Shown: positions 9,799 through 18,918 of the stretch, in pieces
How positions within the stretch are numbered: position 1 is the first letter of the stretch
Layout: every line of letters starts with the position of its first letter
Origin: Cognatishimia sp.
Lineage (GTDB): Bacteria > Pseudomonadota > Alphaproteobacteria > Rhodobacterales > Rhodobacteraceae
Assembly (NCBI GenBank): GCA_013215215.1
Contig: JABSOU010000020.1
Location: 5,470-56,986 of the forward strand
Direction of reading: 5' to 3'
DNA: 51,517 nucleotides
Position numbers and translations under genes: made by a program
The notes under the pieces: generated by a model
Seen by the model: the letters and a program-made list of their open reading frames with translations, nothing else
Told to the model about the DNA's origin: nothing
Databases searched by the model: none

Positions 9799-10485
9799 CT
9801 ATCCGCGACGTATCATCTCTCGAATACGGGCCCAGCCGCCGGGCACCAGAAAGAACGACAAACCAAAGCCCGTGGCAAATCCAGCTACATCGGCAATCCA
9901 GTCGCCAGTGCCGCCAAACAGTAGGCCAAATACCAACTGGATAAACATCAACCCGCCGATCAACGCAAAGGCCCGCATTTGATTGTCGCCCGTGCTGCGT
10001 AGACGCACCCATAAGAGAAAGCTAAAGGCTCCGATAAAGCCATAGACGCCAGGATAGGCCCCGATCAGCGTCACCGAGGATGGCCAAACAAACGCATAGA
10101 CCAGAGCCCCCACGATCCCCGGCACCACAAACACGATCAGTGTCGCAAATCCCGAAAACACTTCGCCTACCATATTGCCGAGCGCCAAAACCATGACAGC
10201 GGCAAAGGCCGCATGAATGAAATTCCCGTGCAAAAACAGATAGCTCACAAAGCGCAACAGATGCTCAGGCGTCCAACGTCCGGTCTCTGCCATCCAGAAA
10301 AAGATCTCTGACGAAAACGCATATTGCTGAAACGCCGCCAATCGCCAGCCGACTGCTGTCGGCCCGCCAACAAAGCCTTCAGACCCCAAGTAAAACACGC
10401 ATTCGATGCCCAGAATGAACACCGCCAAGGCCACCACAACCGGGGGCACCGCGTTAAACGGGCTTGCGTTCTGCTCATCACTCAT
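9799..10485 (-). CDS. Rhomboid-family membrane protein, apparently catalytically inactive
   Basis: 228 residues with about six hydrophobic segments and the overall rhomboid layout: [10 protein letters not shown] in the second core helix, GVYGFIGAF where GxSG is expected, and ADVAGFATG where the catalytic His motif is expected. Aligned by eye to GlpG, the catalytic Ser is Tyr148, the catalytic His is Asp199 and the oxyanion Asn is Ala95; only His91 of the HxxxN motif remains. It is probably a pseudoprotease with a binding or chaperone role. GGAG lies eight bases before the ATG. It is divergent from trpS. Confidence 0.82.
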   Translation of the reverse strand: MSDEQNASPFNAVPPVVVALAVFILGIECVFYLGSEGFVGGPTAVGWRLAAFQQYAFSSEIFFWMAETGRWTPEHLLRFVSYLFLHGNFIHAAFAAVMVLALGNMVGEVFSGFATLIVFVVPGIVGALVYAFVWPSSVTLIGAYPGVYGFIGAFSFLLWVRLRSTGDNQMRAFALIGGLMFIQLVFGLLFGGTGDWIADVAGFATGFGLSFFLVPGGWARIREMIRRG

Positions 10486-10572
10486 GCGTCCTGCTCCTTG
10501 ACGGCCTTTAGGCTCACGGTTACTCCAAGCGCGGCTGTATTTCCAGCCACCTCAATGAACGGAGACATCACC

Positions 10573-11607
10573 ATGACCGAGGCGGTCCAAACGTCCTCTT
10601 CCTTTACCCCACGCGTCTTGTCGGGCATCCAACCCTCCGGCGGGCTGACACTGGGCAATTACCTCGGCGCGATGAAGCGCTTTGTCGACATGCAGGAGCA
10701 AGAGTTTCAGACGCTCTATTGCATGGTCGATCTGCATGCGATCACCGTCTGGCAAGACCCCGAAAAGCTGCGCCACGCGACGCGAGAGCTTTGCGCGGGC
10801 TTTATTGCGGCGGGGCTCGATCCGGCAAAATCCATTCTGTTCAACCAAAGCCAGGTGCCTGAACACGCGCAGCTGGGCTGGATTTTCAACTGTGTCGCCC
10901 GCATGGGTTGGATGCAGCGGATGACTCAGTGGAAAGACAAGGCGGGAAAAAACCAGCAGAACGCCTCGCTGGGTCTCTTTGCTTACCCTGCGCTCATGGC
11001 GGCGGATATTCTGATCTATCACGCCACCCATGTGCCCGTGGGTGAAGACCAGAAGCAGCACCTCGAGCTGACCCGCGACATCGCGATCAAATTCAACAAT
11101 GACTATGGTGTGGATTTCTTCCCCGTGACCGAACCTGTGATCGAAGGTGCGGCGACCCGTGTCATGTCGCTCCGCGATGGCAGCAAGAAGATGTCGAAAT
11201 CTGATCCATCCGACGCCAGCCGCATCAATATGACCGATGACGCGGATACGATCGCCAAGAAGATCCGCAAGGCGAAAACCGATCCAGAGGCGCTGCCCTC
11301 TGAGGCCAAAGGCCTTGAGGAGCGTCCAGAGGCGCGCAACCTTGTGAACATCTACGCGGCTCTGGCGGAGCAGAGCGTGGATCAGGTGCTCGCGGACGTC
11401 GGCGGTAAGCAGTTCTCGGAGTTCAAACCGATGCTGTCGGAACTGGCGGTCGAGAAACTCGCACCGATCTCTGGCGAAATGGCGCGGCTGATGCAGCATC
11501 AGGACGAAATCGATGCGATCCTTGCCAAAGGTGCGGCCCAAGCTCGCGAGATCGCGTCGCCTGTGCTAAAGCGCACCTACGAGATCGTGGGCATGGTCGG
11601 CAGCTAA
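10573..11607 (+). CDS. trpS: Tryptophan--tRNA ligase
   Basis: 344 residues, normal for bacterial TrpRS, a class I synthetase charging tRNA-Trp. The HIGH-like motif appears as [12 protein letters not shown] near residue 20, and the KMSKS loop as KKMSKSDPS at about residue 207. The start at 10573 is chosen because GGAG (10561-10564) sits eight bases upstream and the protein then begins just before the conserved [10 protein letters not shown]; the frame is open much further upstream but antisense to the rhomboid-like gene. Confidence 0.96.
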   Translation: MTEAVQTSSSFTPRVLSGIQPSGGLTLGNYLGAMKRFVDMQEQEFQTLYCMVDLHAITVWQDPEKLRHATRELCAGFIAAGLDPAKSILFNQSQVPEHAQLGWIFNCVARMGWMQRMTQWKDKAGKNQQNASLGLFAYPALMAADILIYHATHVPVGEDQKQHLELTRDIAIKFNNDYGVDFFPVTEPVIEGAATRVMSLRDGSKKMSKSDPSDASRINMTDDADTIAKKIRKAKTDPEALPSEAKGLEERPEARNLVNIYAALAEQSVDQVLADVGGKQFSEFKPMLSELAVEKLAPISGEMARLMQHQDEIDAILAKGAAQAREIASPVLKRTYEIVGMVGS

Positions 11608-11676
11608 GCCGGCCATTCGCGCCATTTGTCACAAATCTGACTCCTCGGGGTCACGAAACTGAATCCTGACCATCGC

Positions 11677-11699
11677 AGGCTTGGCCCACTGCCAAGCCT
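11677..11699 (+). terminator. Hairpin downstream of trpS
   Basis: AGGCTTGGC (11677-11685) pairs perfectly with GCCAAGCCT (11691-11699) across a five-base loop. Only two T's follow, so termination strength is uncertain. It lies 70 bp after the trpS stop. Confidence 0.6.
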
Positions 11700-11779
11700 T
11701 GCGCGTTCTCTCGTCAGCCCCGACCTAACGCGCGCAGGGCCCCTTTCAGGCCTGTTGCCAAAAGTCATTTCAGCTTTGC

Positions 11780-11819
11780 CCGAGGGCGTTAGTCCTCGGT
11801 TTTTCGTGGCCAATTGGCC
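11780..11819 (+). terminator. Second hairpin with T-run, then a 12-bp palindrome, upstream of usp
   Basis: CCGAGG (11780-11785) and CCTCGG (11794-11799) are followed directly by TTTTT (11800-11804), an intrinsic-terminator layout. Immediately after comes the perfect palindrome GGCCAATTGGCC (11808-11819). The 284-bp gap between trpS and the stress-protein gene holds these, the hairpin at 11677 and no recognisable gene. The second hairpin could end read-through from trpS or act in the usp leader. Confidence 0.5.
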
Positions 11820-11891
11820 CGTACCTGATGACGTTCCCGCATTGCCTCTTTTTCTAGCTTACGTCATGATCGCCCCGAAAGGGAGACCCCA

Positions 11892-12347
11892 ATGCGTAAG
11901 TTTTTGGTCGTGCTGGATGACAGCAAAGAATGTCTGAACGCCATGCGGTTTGCCGCAATGCGCGCCAAGAACACCCAAGGTGGGGTCGAAGTGCTGGCGG
12001 TGATCCCACCGGACGAGTTCAACCACTGGATCGGCGTCGGTGACATCATGCGCGAAGAGGCGCGTGAGCGTATTCACACGCATTTCGAAGTCTTTGCCAA
12101 ATGGATGCGCGACAGGCAGGGCGTTGACCCAGAACTGGTTATTCGCGAAGGCGAGCCGGTCACGGAAATACTCGCGCAGATCCAGGAAGACAGCGAAGTT
12201 GGCGTTTTGGTCTTGGGCGCAGGTACGGACAAAAAGGGACCTGGTCCCTTGGTGACCAAACTGTCCAAAAGCTCGGGCACCTTGCCGGTTCCTGTGACCA
12301 TCGTGCCGGGTGATCTGTCCAAGGAAAAGCTCGAAGCCATCACCTAG
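11892..12347 (+). CDS. Universal stress protein, UspA family
   Basis: 151 residues, one Usp domain. It starts MRKFLVVLDDSKEC, and the ATP-binding type loop is seen as GAGTDKKGPGPL followed by SSGTLPVPVTIVPG, the G-2x-G-9x-G(S/T) pattern of ATP-binding Usp proteins. The cytosolic stress role is inferred from the family. AAAGGGAGA lies about seven bases before the ATG. It is a single gene set off from trpS by hairpins and 100 bp upstream of nfuA. Confidence 0.9.
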   Translation: MRKFLVVLDDSKECLNAMRFAAMRAKNTQGGVEVLAVIPPDEFNHWIGVGDIMREEARERIHTHFEVFAKWMRDRQGVDPELVIREGEPVTEILAQIQEDSEVGVLVLGAGTDKKGPGPLVTKLSKSSGTLPVPVTIVPGDLSKEKLEAIT

Positions 12348-12392
12348 GGCGCGCGTCGCAACCGCTGCGGCAATTTAGAATCATTCCAAAAC

Positions 12393-12421
12393 TTGACATC
12401 GCGCCCCTGCGGGCGCATATC
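12393..12421 (+). promoter_or_regulatory. Candidate nfuA promoter with a palindrome in the spacer
   Basis: TTGACA (12393-12398) is a perfect -35; 17 bp on lies a weak -10, CATATC (12416-12421). The spacer itself holds the inverted repeat GCGCCC-CTGC-GGGCGC (12401-12416), well placed for a repressor. The nfuA ATG is 26 bp beyond the -10. Confidence 0.5.
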
Positions 12422-12447
12422 CAATTCACGACGAAAAGGACCGTTCC

Positions 12448-13011
12448 ATGTTCATTCAGACTGAATCCACGCCAAACCCTGCCACGCTGAAATTCCTGCC
12501 AGGCCAAACCGTACTTGAGGTCGGCACCGCGGACTTCCCTTCGGCCGAAGCAGCCGAGGCCTCGCCTCTGGCCAAGCGCGTCTTTGCGCTGAGCGGCGTG
12601 ACCGGTGTCTTTCTGGGCAATGACTTTGTAACCGTGACAAAAGACGCCGATGTCGAGTGGGACCACATGAAACCGTCGATCCTTGGCGCAATTATGGAGC
12701 ACTTCCAATCCGGCCAGCCTGTCATGGGTGACACCGGTGCGGCGGCCAGCGGTCATGCGGAACACACTGGCGAAGACGGTGAGATCGTTGATCAGATCAA
12801 AGAGCTGCTGGACACACGCGTGCGTCCTGCCGTGGCGCAAGATGGTGGCGACATCACCTTCCACGGCTTTGACCGAGGCGTGGTTTACCTGCACATGCAG
12901 GGCGCCTGCGCGGGCTGTCCTTCTTCCACCATCACCTTGAAGATGGGCATCGAGAACCTGCTGCGCCACTATATTCCGGAAGTGACAGAGGTACGTCCTG
13001 TTGGCGTCTGA
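12448..13011 (+). CDS. nfuA: NfuA-type iron-sulfur cluster carrier (NifU family)
   Basis: 187 residues: an Nfu N-terminal domain (MFIQTESTPNPATLKFLPG opening, about 1-90), a short linker, then the NifU C-terminal domain with CxxC Cys154/Cys157 in CAGCPSS, which binds a [4Fe-4S] cluster at the dimer interface and passes it to apo-proteins. AAAGGA precedes the ATG. The end overlaps the TTG start of tsaB by 11 bases, so tsaB translation is probably coupled. A strong -35 with a palindromic spacer precedes the gene. Confidence 0.94.
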   Translation: MFIQTESTPNPATLKFLPGQTVLEVGTADFPSAEAAEASPLAKRVFALSGVTGVFLGNDFVTVTKDADVEWDHMKPSILGAIMEHFQSGQPVMGDTGAAASGHAEHTGEDGEIVDQIKELLDTRVRPAVAQDGGDITFHGFDRGVVYLHMQGACAGCPSSTITLKMGIENLLRHYIPEVTEVRPVGV

Positions 13012-13588
13012 GCCTCTGATCCTGGGTTTTGACACATCGGCCGCGCATTGCGCGGCCGCTTTGGTTCGTGGGGACGCGCTGATTGCGTCGCACGCCGTGG
13101 ACATGGCGCGGGGACAGGCAGAGCACTTGATGCCTCTGCTCGAAGAGGTTCTGAGCGACGGCGCAGCCACTTGGGCAGACCTATCGGCGATTGGCGTCGG
13201 GATCGGACCCGGAAATTTCACCGGTATACGTATTTCGGTCTCTGCCGCGCGAGGGTTGGCCTTGGGTCTGGCCATCCCCTCCATCGGCGTGTCTACGTTT
13301 GATGCAAGCCGCCTTGACGCGTCAGAAACGGCAGTCGCAGGTGTCTCGGCCCCACGCGACCAGATCTATATCAGCGACCCGGTTCAAACGGGTGGGCCAT
13401 TTCTGACCACGACGCCCTATGAGCCAGCGAAAGAGATCGTCATGCCACCCGCACCCGAAACATTGGCGCAGAACATCGCGCGCGTTGCGGCGGCGCGGTT
13501 TGGGAGCGACACGCCGCGCCCCGCGCCGCTTTATATTCGCGCTGCAGATGCCGCCCCAGCGCGGGATTTGCCGCCGCAAATCCTATGA
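13001..13588 (+). CDS. tsaB: tRNA threonylcarbamoyladenosine biosynthesis protein TsaB
   Basis: 195 residues, a little short for TsaB. The actin-like ATPase-fold start LILGFDTSAAHCAAAL and the conserved GIGPGNFTGIRI near residue 66 identify it. TsaB partners TsaD and TsaE in forming t6A37 on ANN-reading tRNAs. The start is TTG at 13001, inside the nfuA end. Its stop overlaps rimI (ATGA); the tsaB-rimI pair is widespread. The C-terminal half is less conserved and has several Pro/Ala-rich stretches. Confidence 0.93.
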   Translation: MASEPLILGFDTSAAHCAAALVRGDALIASHAVDMARGQAEHLMPLLEEVLSDGAATWADLSAIGVGIGPGNFTGIRISVSAARGLALGLAIPSIGVSTFDASRLDASETAVAGVSAPRDQIYISDPVQTGGPFLTTTPYEPAKEIVMPPAPETLAQNIARVAAARFGSDTPRPAPLYIRAADAAPARDLPPQIL

Positions 13589-14001
13589 CGCCAGCGCAGC
13601 TCGCAGCGATTCACCAGGCCGCATTTACCCAAACACGCCCGTGGTCTGCCTCTGAATTCAGCAGTTTTCTCGAATCCCCACTCTGTTTTTTGGTCACAAA
13701 TGACGAATCTTTTGCCTTGGGGCGCGTTATCGGCCCGGAAGCCGAGCTGTTAACGCTAGCAGTCCACCCTGTGACCCAGGGTAAGGGGGTGGGTCGCAAA
13801 TGCCTTGAGCAGTTTGAGAGAACGGCGCAAATTTGGGGTGCAGAAGACAGCTTCCTTGAAGTAGCAGCGGACAACACTCCGGCTATTAGCCTATACAAAA
13901 CAAGTGGTTATGTCCAAATTTCGCAACGCCATAATTACTATGAAGCCACAGATGGCACGCGACGCGACGCTCTGATATTTCGCAAATCTCTGATTTCTTG
14001 A
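13585..14001 (+). CDS. rimI: Ribosomal-protein-alanine N-acetyltransferase-like GNAT protein
   Basis: 138 residues, one GNAT domain. The acetyl-CoA pyrophosphate loop is visible as VTQGKGVGRKC (Q-x-x-G-x-G type), followed by FLEVAADNTPAISLYKTSGY, the standard motif B. RimI acetylates the N-terminal Ala of ribosomal protein S18; that substrate is inferred from tsaB linkage. The codon mix is somewhat more AT-rich than its neighbours. Just at the stop, TGACC-TCTC-GGTCA (13999-14012) followed by T6 could be a weak terminator. Confidence 0.88.
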   Translation: MTPAQLAAIHQAAFTQTRPWSASEFSSFLESPLCFLVTNDESFALGRVIGPEAELLTLAVHPVTQGKGVGRKCLEQFERTAQIWGAEDSFLEVAADNTPAISLYKTSGYVQISQRHNYYEATDGTRRDALIFRKSLIS

Positions 14002-14080
14002 CCTCTCGGTCAGATTTTTTCTGGATTTTCTATCAAGTTTAGGTTGAAGCTCTCCTACCTGTCGTTTGAAAATACAGCTG

Positions 14081-14109
14081 TTGACGAAGTCTGTACCTTA
14101 AGACCTAAT
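14081..14109 (+). promoter_or_regulatory. Candidate promoter of the BMP transporter operon
   Basis: TTGACG (14081-14086), a 17-bp spacer and CCTAAT (14104-14109) give a sigma70-type promoter matching 5/6 and 4/6 of the consensus. It lies 76 bp before the ATG of the binding-protein gene. Confidence 0.55.
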
Positions 14110-14185
14110 CGTCCGATCAGTTTTGGGTAACTTAACAACGAGTCCATGCGCGAAACGCTGGACCATTAAAAAGTGGGAGAACCTC

Positions 14186-15184
14186 ATGACCAGTATGAAA
14201 CATCTTTTCGGCGCTGCCGCGGCACTCGCTCTGACCGCGGGCCTCGCCTCCGCAGAGCCTGCCTTGATCTTTGACCTTGGCGGCAAATTCGACAAATCCT
14301 TCAACGAAGCAGGCTATAACGGCGCGCAGCGTTGGGCGGATGAAACCGGCGGCACCTACCGCGAGATCGAGCTGTCCTCTGAAGCACAGCGTGAGCAAGC
14401 TCTGCGTCGTTTCGCAGAAGCGGGCGCAAACCCAATCATCACCATGGGTTTCGCGATGACCGTTCCAATCGAGACTGTTGCGCCAGAATATCCTGACACC
14501 AAGTTCGTGAACATCGACGGCTGGGCCAACCTGCCAAACGTTCAGACCGTGTCTTTTGCTGAGCACGAAGGCTCCTATCTTGCAGGCGTAATGGCGGCGA
14601 AAGCGTCCAAGTCCGGCACCGTTGGCTTCATCGGCGGCATGGACATTCCTCTGATCCGCAAGTTCGCATGTGGCTACGCTCAGGGTGTGAAATCTGTTAA
14701 CCCAGACGCGACCGTCATTTCCAACATGACTGGCACAACCCCAGCAGCATGGAACGACCCGGTTAAAGGCTCCGAGCTGACCAAAGCGCAAATCGCTGAA
14801 GGCGCGGACGTTGTTTATGCAGCGGCAGGCGGCACCGGTGTTGGCGTTCTGCAAACCGCAGCGGACGAAGGCATCCTCTCCATCGGTGTGGACAGCAACC
14901 AGAACTACCTGCACTCTGGTCAGGTTCTGACTTCGATGCTGAAGCGCGTCGACAACACCGTTTACAACGCGCTGAAAGCAGGCGCAGACGGTCTGGAAAC
15001 CGGCTTCATCAACATGGACCTCGCGTCTGACGGTGTTGGCGTTGCCTTTGACGAGCACAACGCGCCACTGGTTAATGACGACATGAAAATGGCTGTTGCA
15101 GCGGCGACCGATGGCATCGTTTCCGGTTCCATCACCGTTGAGAACTATGCAGCCTCTGAGTCCTGCTCTGTTCTGGAATTCTAA
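14186..15184 (+). CDS. BMP family ABC transporter substrate-binding protein
   Basis: 332 residues. A Sec signal peptide ends at about ASA|EPA (after residue 23), giving a soluble periplasmic protein rather than a lipoprotein. LIFDLGGKFDKSFNEAGYNGA is the signature opening of BMP/PnrA-type nucleoside-binding proteins, split here by no gap. It is the first gene of a four-gene importer operon. The start at 14186 is preferred: GGGAG lies six bases upstream and the signal peptide begins cleanly there. Ligand by family is probably purine or other nucleosides; the residues alone do not prove it. Confidence 0.93.
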   Translation: MTSMKHLFGAAAALALTAGLASAEPALIFDLGGKFDKSFNEAGYNGAQRWADETGGTYREIELSSEAQREQALRRFAEAGANPIITMGFAMTVPIETVAPEYPDTKFVNIDGWANLPNVQTVSFAEHEGSYLAGVMAAKASKSGTVGFIGGMDIPLIRKFACGYAQGVKSVNPDATVISNMTGTTPAAWNDPVKGSELTKAQIAEGADVVYAAAGGTGVGVLQTAADEGILSIGVDSNQNYLHSGQVLTSMLKRVDNTVYNALKAGADGLETGFINMDLASDGVGVAFDEHNAPLVNDDMKMAVAAATDGIVSGSITVENYAASESCSVLEF

Positions 15185-15192
15185 TTCCTCAC

Positions 15193-16770
15193 ATGTCTGT
15201 TGATACTCAAAAGGGGCGGCCTGATTTGGCCGCCCTTCCCGATCAAGTCCCTGCGCTGGAACTGCGTGGGATCTCTAAGGCCTTTGGGCCGGTTCAAGCG
15301 AACAAAGATATTTCGATTTCCGTTCAGCCGGGCACGATCCACGGCATCATCGGCGAGAACGGCGCGGGTAAATCCACTTTGATGTCAATCCTTTACGGTT
15401 TCTACAAAGCCGATAAGGGCGAGATTTTTATTGGCGGCAAACAGACCGTCATTCCAGACAGCCAGGCTGCGATTGCGGCGGGCATCGGCATGGTGTTTCA
15501 GCACTTTAAGCTGGTCGAGAACTTCTCGGTTCTGGAGAACATCATCCTTGGGGCCGAAGACGGCGCCCTGTTGAACACATCCCTTGGCAAAGCGCGCAAG
15601 GAACTGGCCCATCTGGCCAAAGAATATGAATTGAACGTGGACCCTGATGAGGTGATCGAGAACCTCTCGGTGGGCCACCAGCAGCGTGTCGAGATCCTAA
15701 AGGCGCTCTATCGTCAGGCCGAGATCCTGATTTTAGACGAGCCCACCGGAGTTCTGACGCCTGCCGAAGCGGACCAATTGTTCCGCATCCTCGACCGGCT
15801 GCGCTCTGAGGGCAAAACGATCATCCTGATCACGCATAAACTGCGCGAGATTATGGAATATACCGACACCGTGAGCGTGATGCGCCGTGGAGAGATGACC
15901 GCGACGGTGAAGACGTCCAAGACCAACCCCGAGCAGCTCGCGGAGCTTATGGTGGGTCGTAAGGTTCTGTTGCGGGTGGACAAGAAACCCGCGACGCCGG
16001 GCGCGAATGTGCTGGAGATCGACGGCCTGAACGTGGTCGACGAACAGGGCGTGCGCCGTGTGAAAGACGTGAGCCTGACGCTTAAGGCGGGCGAGATCCT
16101 TGGGATTGCGGGCGTTGCAGGCAATGGTCAGTCCGAGCTTTTGGAAGTGCTGGGCGGCTATGCCGACGGCACGGGGTCTGTGAAACTGAACGGCACGGAG
16201 TTGCCGCTGTCGGGTGCAGGATCTGACGGTCAGGCGCGCCGCGCAGCTGGGATTGCCCATGTGCCAGAGGATCGTCAGCGCGAAGGCTTGATCATGGACT
16301 TCGCGGCTTGGGAAAACTCGGTCTTTGGCTATCACAATGAACCTGAATTCCAGTCTGGCATGTTGATGGACAACAAAGGCATTCAGGCGAAAGCGGCAGA
16401 GCAGATGGAACGCTTTGACGTGCGTCCGCGCAACGCCAACCTCTCGGCCAAGAACTTTTCTGGCGGCAACCAACAAAAGATCGTCGTCGCGCGGGAAATC
16501 GAGCGTAACCCCGATCTTTTGCTGATCGGTCAGCCGACGCGCGGTGTAGATATCGGCGCGATTGAGTTCATCCACCAACAGATCGTGGAACTGCGCGATC
16601 AGGGCAAGGCGATCCTCTTGGTCTCGGTCGAACTCGATGAGATCCTGTCGCTGTCTGACCGTGTGGCCGTGATGTTTGACGGTCAGATCATGGGCGAACG
16701 TAACGCAAGTGACACAAATGAACGCGAGCTTGGCCTCTTGATGGCCGGCGTGACCGGGGAGGACGCGTAA
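15193..16770 (+). CDS. Sugar/nucleoside-type ABC importer ATPase (two fused domains)
   Basis: 525 residues with two ABC domains, the usual form in nucleoside and sugar importers (NupO/RbsA type). Domain 1 has Walker A GENGAGKST, signature LSVGHQQRVEI and Walker B LDEPT. Domain 2 is degenerate in the typical way: GVAGNGQSELL in place of Walker A and LIGQPTRGVD in place of LxDEPT, with signature FSGGNQQK, so hydrolysis is expected mainly at one site. It starts eight bases after the binding-protein stop with no strong Shine-Dalgarno. Confidence 0.95.
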   Translation: MSVDTQKGRPDLAALPDQVPALELRGISKAFGPVQANKDISISVQPGTIHGIIGENGAGKSTLMSILYGFYKADKGEIFIGGKQTVIPDSQAAIAAGIGMVFQHFKLVENFSVLENIILGAEDGALLNTSLGKARKELAHLAKEYELNVDPDEVIENLSVGHQQRVEILKALYRQAEILILDEPTGVLTPAEADQLFRILDRLRSEGKTIILITHKLREIMEYTDTVSVMRRGEMTATVKTSKTNPEQLAELMVGRKVLLRVDKKPATPGANVLEIDGLNVVDEQGVRRVKDVSLTLKAGEILGIAGVAGNGQSELLEVLGGYADGTGSVKLNGTELPLSGAGSDGQARRAAGIAHVPEDRQREGLIMDFAAWENSVFGYHNEPEFQSGMLMDNKGIQAKAAEQMERFDVRPRNANLSAKNFSGGNQQKIVVAREIERNPDLLLIGQPTRGVDIGAIEFIHQQIVELRDQGKAILLVSVELDEILSLSDRVAVMFDGQIMGERNASDTNERELGLLMAGVTGEDA

Positions 16771-17867
16771 TGGGTAAAATGCCTCTCTGGGCGGACGCCA
16801 TTCTGGTGCCGCTGTTTAGCCTGTTGCTGGCGGCCATCGTCAGTGCACTGGTGATCGTGGGGATCGGGGAAAACCCGATAGACGCCTTCAATCTGATGGT
16901 CGAAGGCGCGTTGATGCGCTCTGACGGCTGGGGTTTTACGCTTTATTATACTACCAATTACATCTTCACCGGCCTTGCCGTGGCGGTCGCCTTCCATGCG
17001 CGTCTGTTTAACATTGGCGGTGAAGGTCAAGCGATGCTTGGCGGTGTCGGCGTCGCCTTGGCCTGTCTTTACATCCCATGGCCGCATTGGACGGTGGCGC
17101 TCATCGGTACAAGCCTCTTCGCTGCGGCCTTTGGCGCGGCTTGGGCCTATGTGCCCGCGATCCTGCAAGCCAAGCGCGGCAGCCATATCGTGATCACGAC
17201 GATCATGTTCAACTATATCGCCTTCTCGGTTCTGGCCTATTTGCTGGTCGAAGTCCTGCGCCCCGCAGGATCCATGGATCCGGCCTCAGCGACGTTCCCC
17301 GAAGCCACTCATCTGCCGAGCTTCCATGACATGTTCGCGCCGGAAGGCTCGCGCCTGTTCCGCTCGGCCCCTGCGAATGTGAGTTTCTTCCTCGCGCTTG
17401 CAGCCTGTGTGGGCGTCTGGCTTTTGATCTGGCGCACGCGGCTGGGGTACGAGATCCGCAGCTTTGGACATTCGGAAACGGCGGCAAAATACGCGGGGAT
17501 TTCTCCTGTCAAAATCACCGTCATCGCGATGCTGATCTCTGGAGGCCTTGCGGGCATGATGGCGATCAACACCACGATGGGTGAAAGCGAGCGGCTGGTT
17601 TTGAACTTCACTGAACAAGCAGGCTTTGTCGGGATCGCGGTGGCCCTGATGGGGCGCAACCACCCGGTAGGCATCCTAGTGGCAGCTTTGCTCTTTGGCT
17701 TCCTGCAACAAGGTGGCGCGGAATTGGCACTTTGGACCAGCATTCCACGTGAGCTGATCGTGGTGATCCAAGCGCTGGTGATCCTCTTCACAGGAGCGCT
17801 CGACAATATGGTGCGTATGCCACTGGAACGCGTCTTTCTGGCGCTTGGTAAGAAGGAGGCGAACTGA
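16770..17867 (+). CDS. ABC importer permease (nucleoside type, subunit 1)
   Basis: 365 residues, mostly hydrophobic, BPD_transp_2 family. The conserved permease core FNIGGEGQAMLGG follows the third helix and GMMAINTTMGESERL lies in the C-terminal half. With the second permease it forms the inner-membrane channel served by the fused ATPase. TAATG couples it to the ATPase gene and TGATG couples it to the next permease. Confidence 0.94.
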   Translation: MGKMPLWADAILVPLFSLLLAAIVSALVIVGIGENPIDAFNLMVEGALMRSDGWGFTLYYTTNYIFTGLAVAVAFHARLFNIGGEGQAMLGGVGVALACLYIPWPHWTVALIGTSLFAAAFGAAWAYVPAILQAKRGSHIVITTIMFNYIAFSVLAYLLVEVLRPAGSMDPASATFPEATHLPSFHDMFAPEGSRLFRSAPANVSFFLALAACVGVWLLIWRTRLGYEIRSFGHSETAAKYAGISPVKITVIAMLISGGLAGMMAINTTMGESERLVLNFTEQAGFVGIAVALMGRNHPVGILVAALLFGFLQQGGAELALWTSIPRELIVVIQALVILFTGALDNMVRMPLERVFLALGKKEAN

Positions 17868-18832
17868 TGGATTTCGTGACCATTCTTCAGGTGCTCGATA
17901 GTACCGTTCGCTTGGCAATCCCGCTTTTGTTGGCCTGTCTTGCGGGTCTCTATTCCGAGCGCGCCGGGATTTTTGACATCGGCCTTGAGGGCAAGATGCT
18001 GGCAGCGGCCATGGCGGCTGGCGCTTTCGCGGCGCTTAGCGGCAACGTCTGGGTCGGTCTGCTGGCAGGTGTAGGTGCGTCTTTGGTGATGTCGGCTTTG
18101 CATGGTCTGGCCTCGATCACCTTCCGTGGCAATCAGCTGATTTCCGGTGTGGCGATCAATATGCTTGCCGCTGGGATCACGGTGCTGATCGCGCAGGATC
18201 TTTTCCGCCAAGGGGGACGCACGCCGTCCCTCAGCGATGGCGGGCGTTGGGATCCGATTTCTCTGCCATTTTCTGAAAGCCTGTCGGGCATTCCGTTCTT
18301 TGGGCAGACCTATGACGAGCTCATCTCGGGCCATAGCCTCTTGGTCTATGTCGCCATCGCCTTTGTGCCGCTGACGTGGTGGGTACTCTATCGCACGCGC
18401 TTTGGCCTGCGCCTGCGGGCGGTGGGGGAAAACCCTGCGTCGGTGGACACGGCAGGCATCTCGGTCATCCGTCTGCGCTATACGGCGGTGATGATCTGTG
18501 GCGTGCTTTGTGGTGTTGCCGGGGCCTATCTGGCGACCGGCCTGCAGGCGGGCTTCATCAAAGACATGACCGCAGGCCGTGGCTTTATCGCGTTAGCGGC
18601 CCTGATTTTTGCGAAATGGCGGCCATGGTATGCGCTCTGGGCCTGTCTGCTCTTTGGCCTGCTTCAGGCCGTGGCGATCCGCTATCAGAGCATTGATCTG
18701 GGGGGAATCACCATTCCGGTTCAGTTCATGGAGGCCCTGCCCTACATCCTGACCGTTGTGATCCTAGCGGGCTTCGTCGGCCGCGCGATCCCACCGAAAG
18801 CCGGTGGCGAGCCCTATGTGAAGGAAAGATAG
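17867..18832 (+). CDS. ABC importer permease (nucleoside type, subunit 2)
   Basis: 321 residues, BPD_transp_2 family. It shows the family motif FDIGLEGKMLAAAM near the N-terminus and GFIALAALIFAKWRP near the C-terminus, both typical of NupQ-like permeases. It is the last gene of the importer operon, followed at once by a strong intrinsic terminator. Confidence 0.94.
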   Translation: MDFVTILQVLDSTVRLAIPLLLACLAGLYSERAGIFDIGLEGKMLAAAMAAGAFAALSGNVWVGLLAGVGASLVMSALHGLASITFRGNQLISGVAINMLAAGITVLIAQDLFRQGGRTPSLSDGGRWDPISLPFSESLSGIPFFGQTYDELISGHSLLVYVAIAFVPLTWWVLYRTRFGLRLRAVGENPASVDTAGISVIRLRYTAVMICGVLCGVAGAYLATGLQAGFIKDMTAGRGFIALAALIFAKWRPWYALWACLLFGLLQAVAIRYQSIDLGGITIPVQFMEALPYILTVVILAGFVGRAIPPKAGGEPYVKER

Positions 18833-18856
18833 GGCCAATTTCCTAAAATTACCGCG

Positions 18857-18890
18857 CCAGCCCGAAAATTCCTTTCGGGCTGGTTGCATT
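18857..18890 (+). terminator. Intrinsic terminator of the BMP importer operon
   Basis: CCAGCCCGAAA (18857-18867) pairs perfectly with TTTCGGGCTGG (18873-18883) over a five-base loop and is followed by TTGCATTTT. It lies 24 bp past the last permease stop. Confidence 0.85.
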
Positions 18891-18918
18891 TTGCAGAACA
18901 CAGGCGCACACACGCGCC

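Noticed and set aside
15193-16770. Loss of function in the second ATPase domain of the BMP importer
   Set aside because: Degenerate Walker motifs in one half are normal for this fused nucleoside/sugar ATPase type; the frame is intact.
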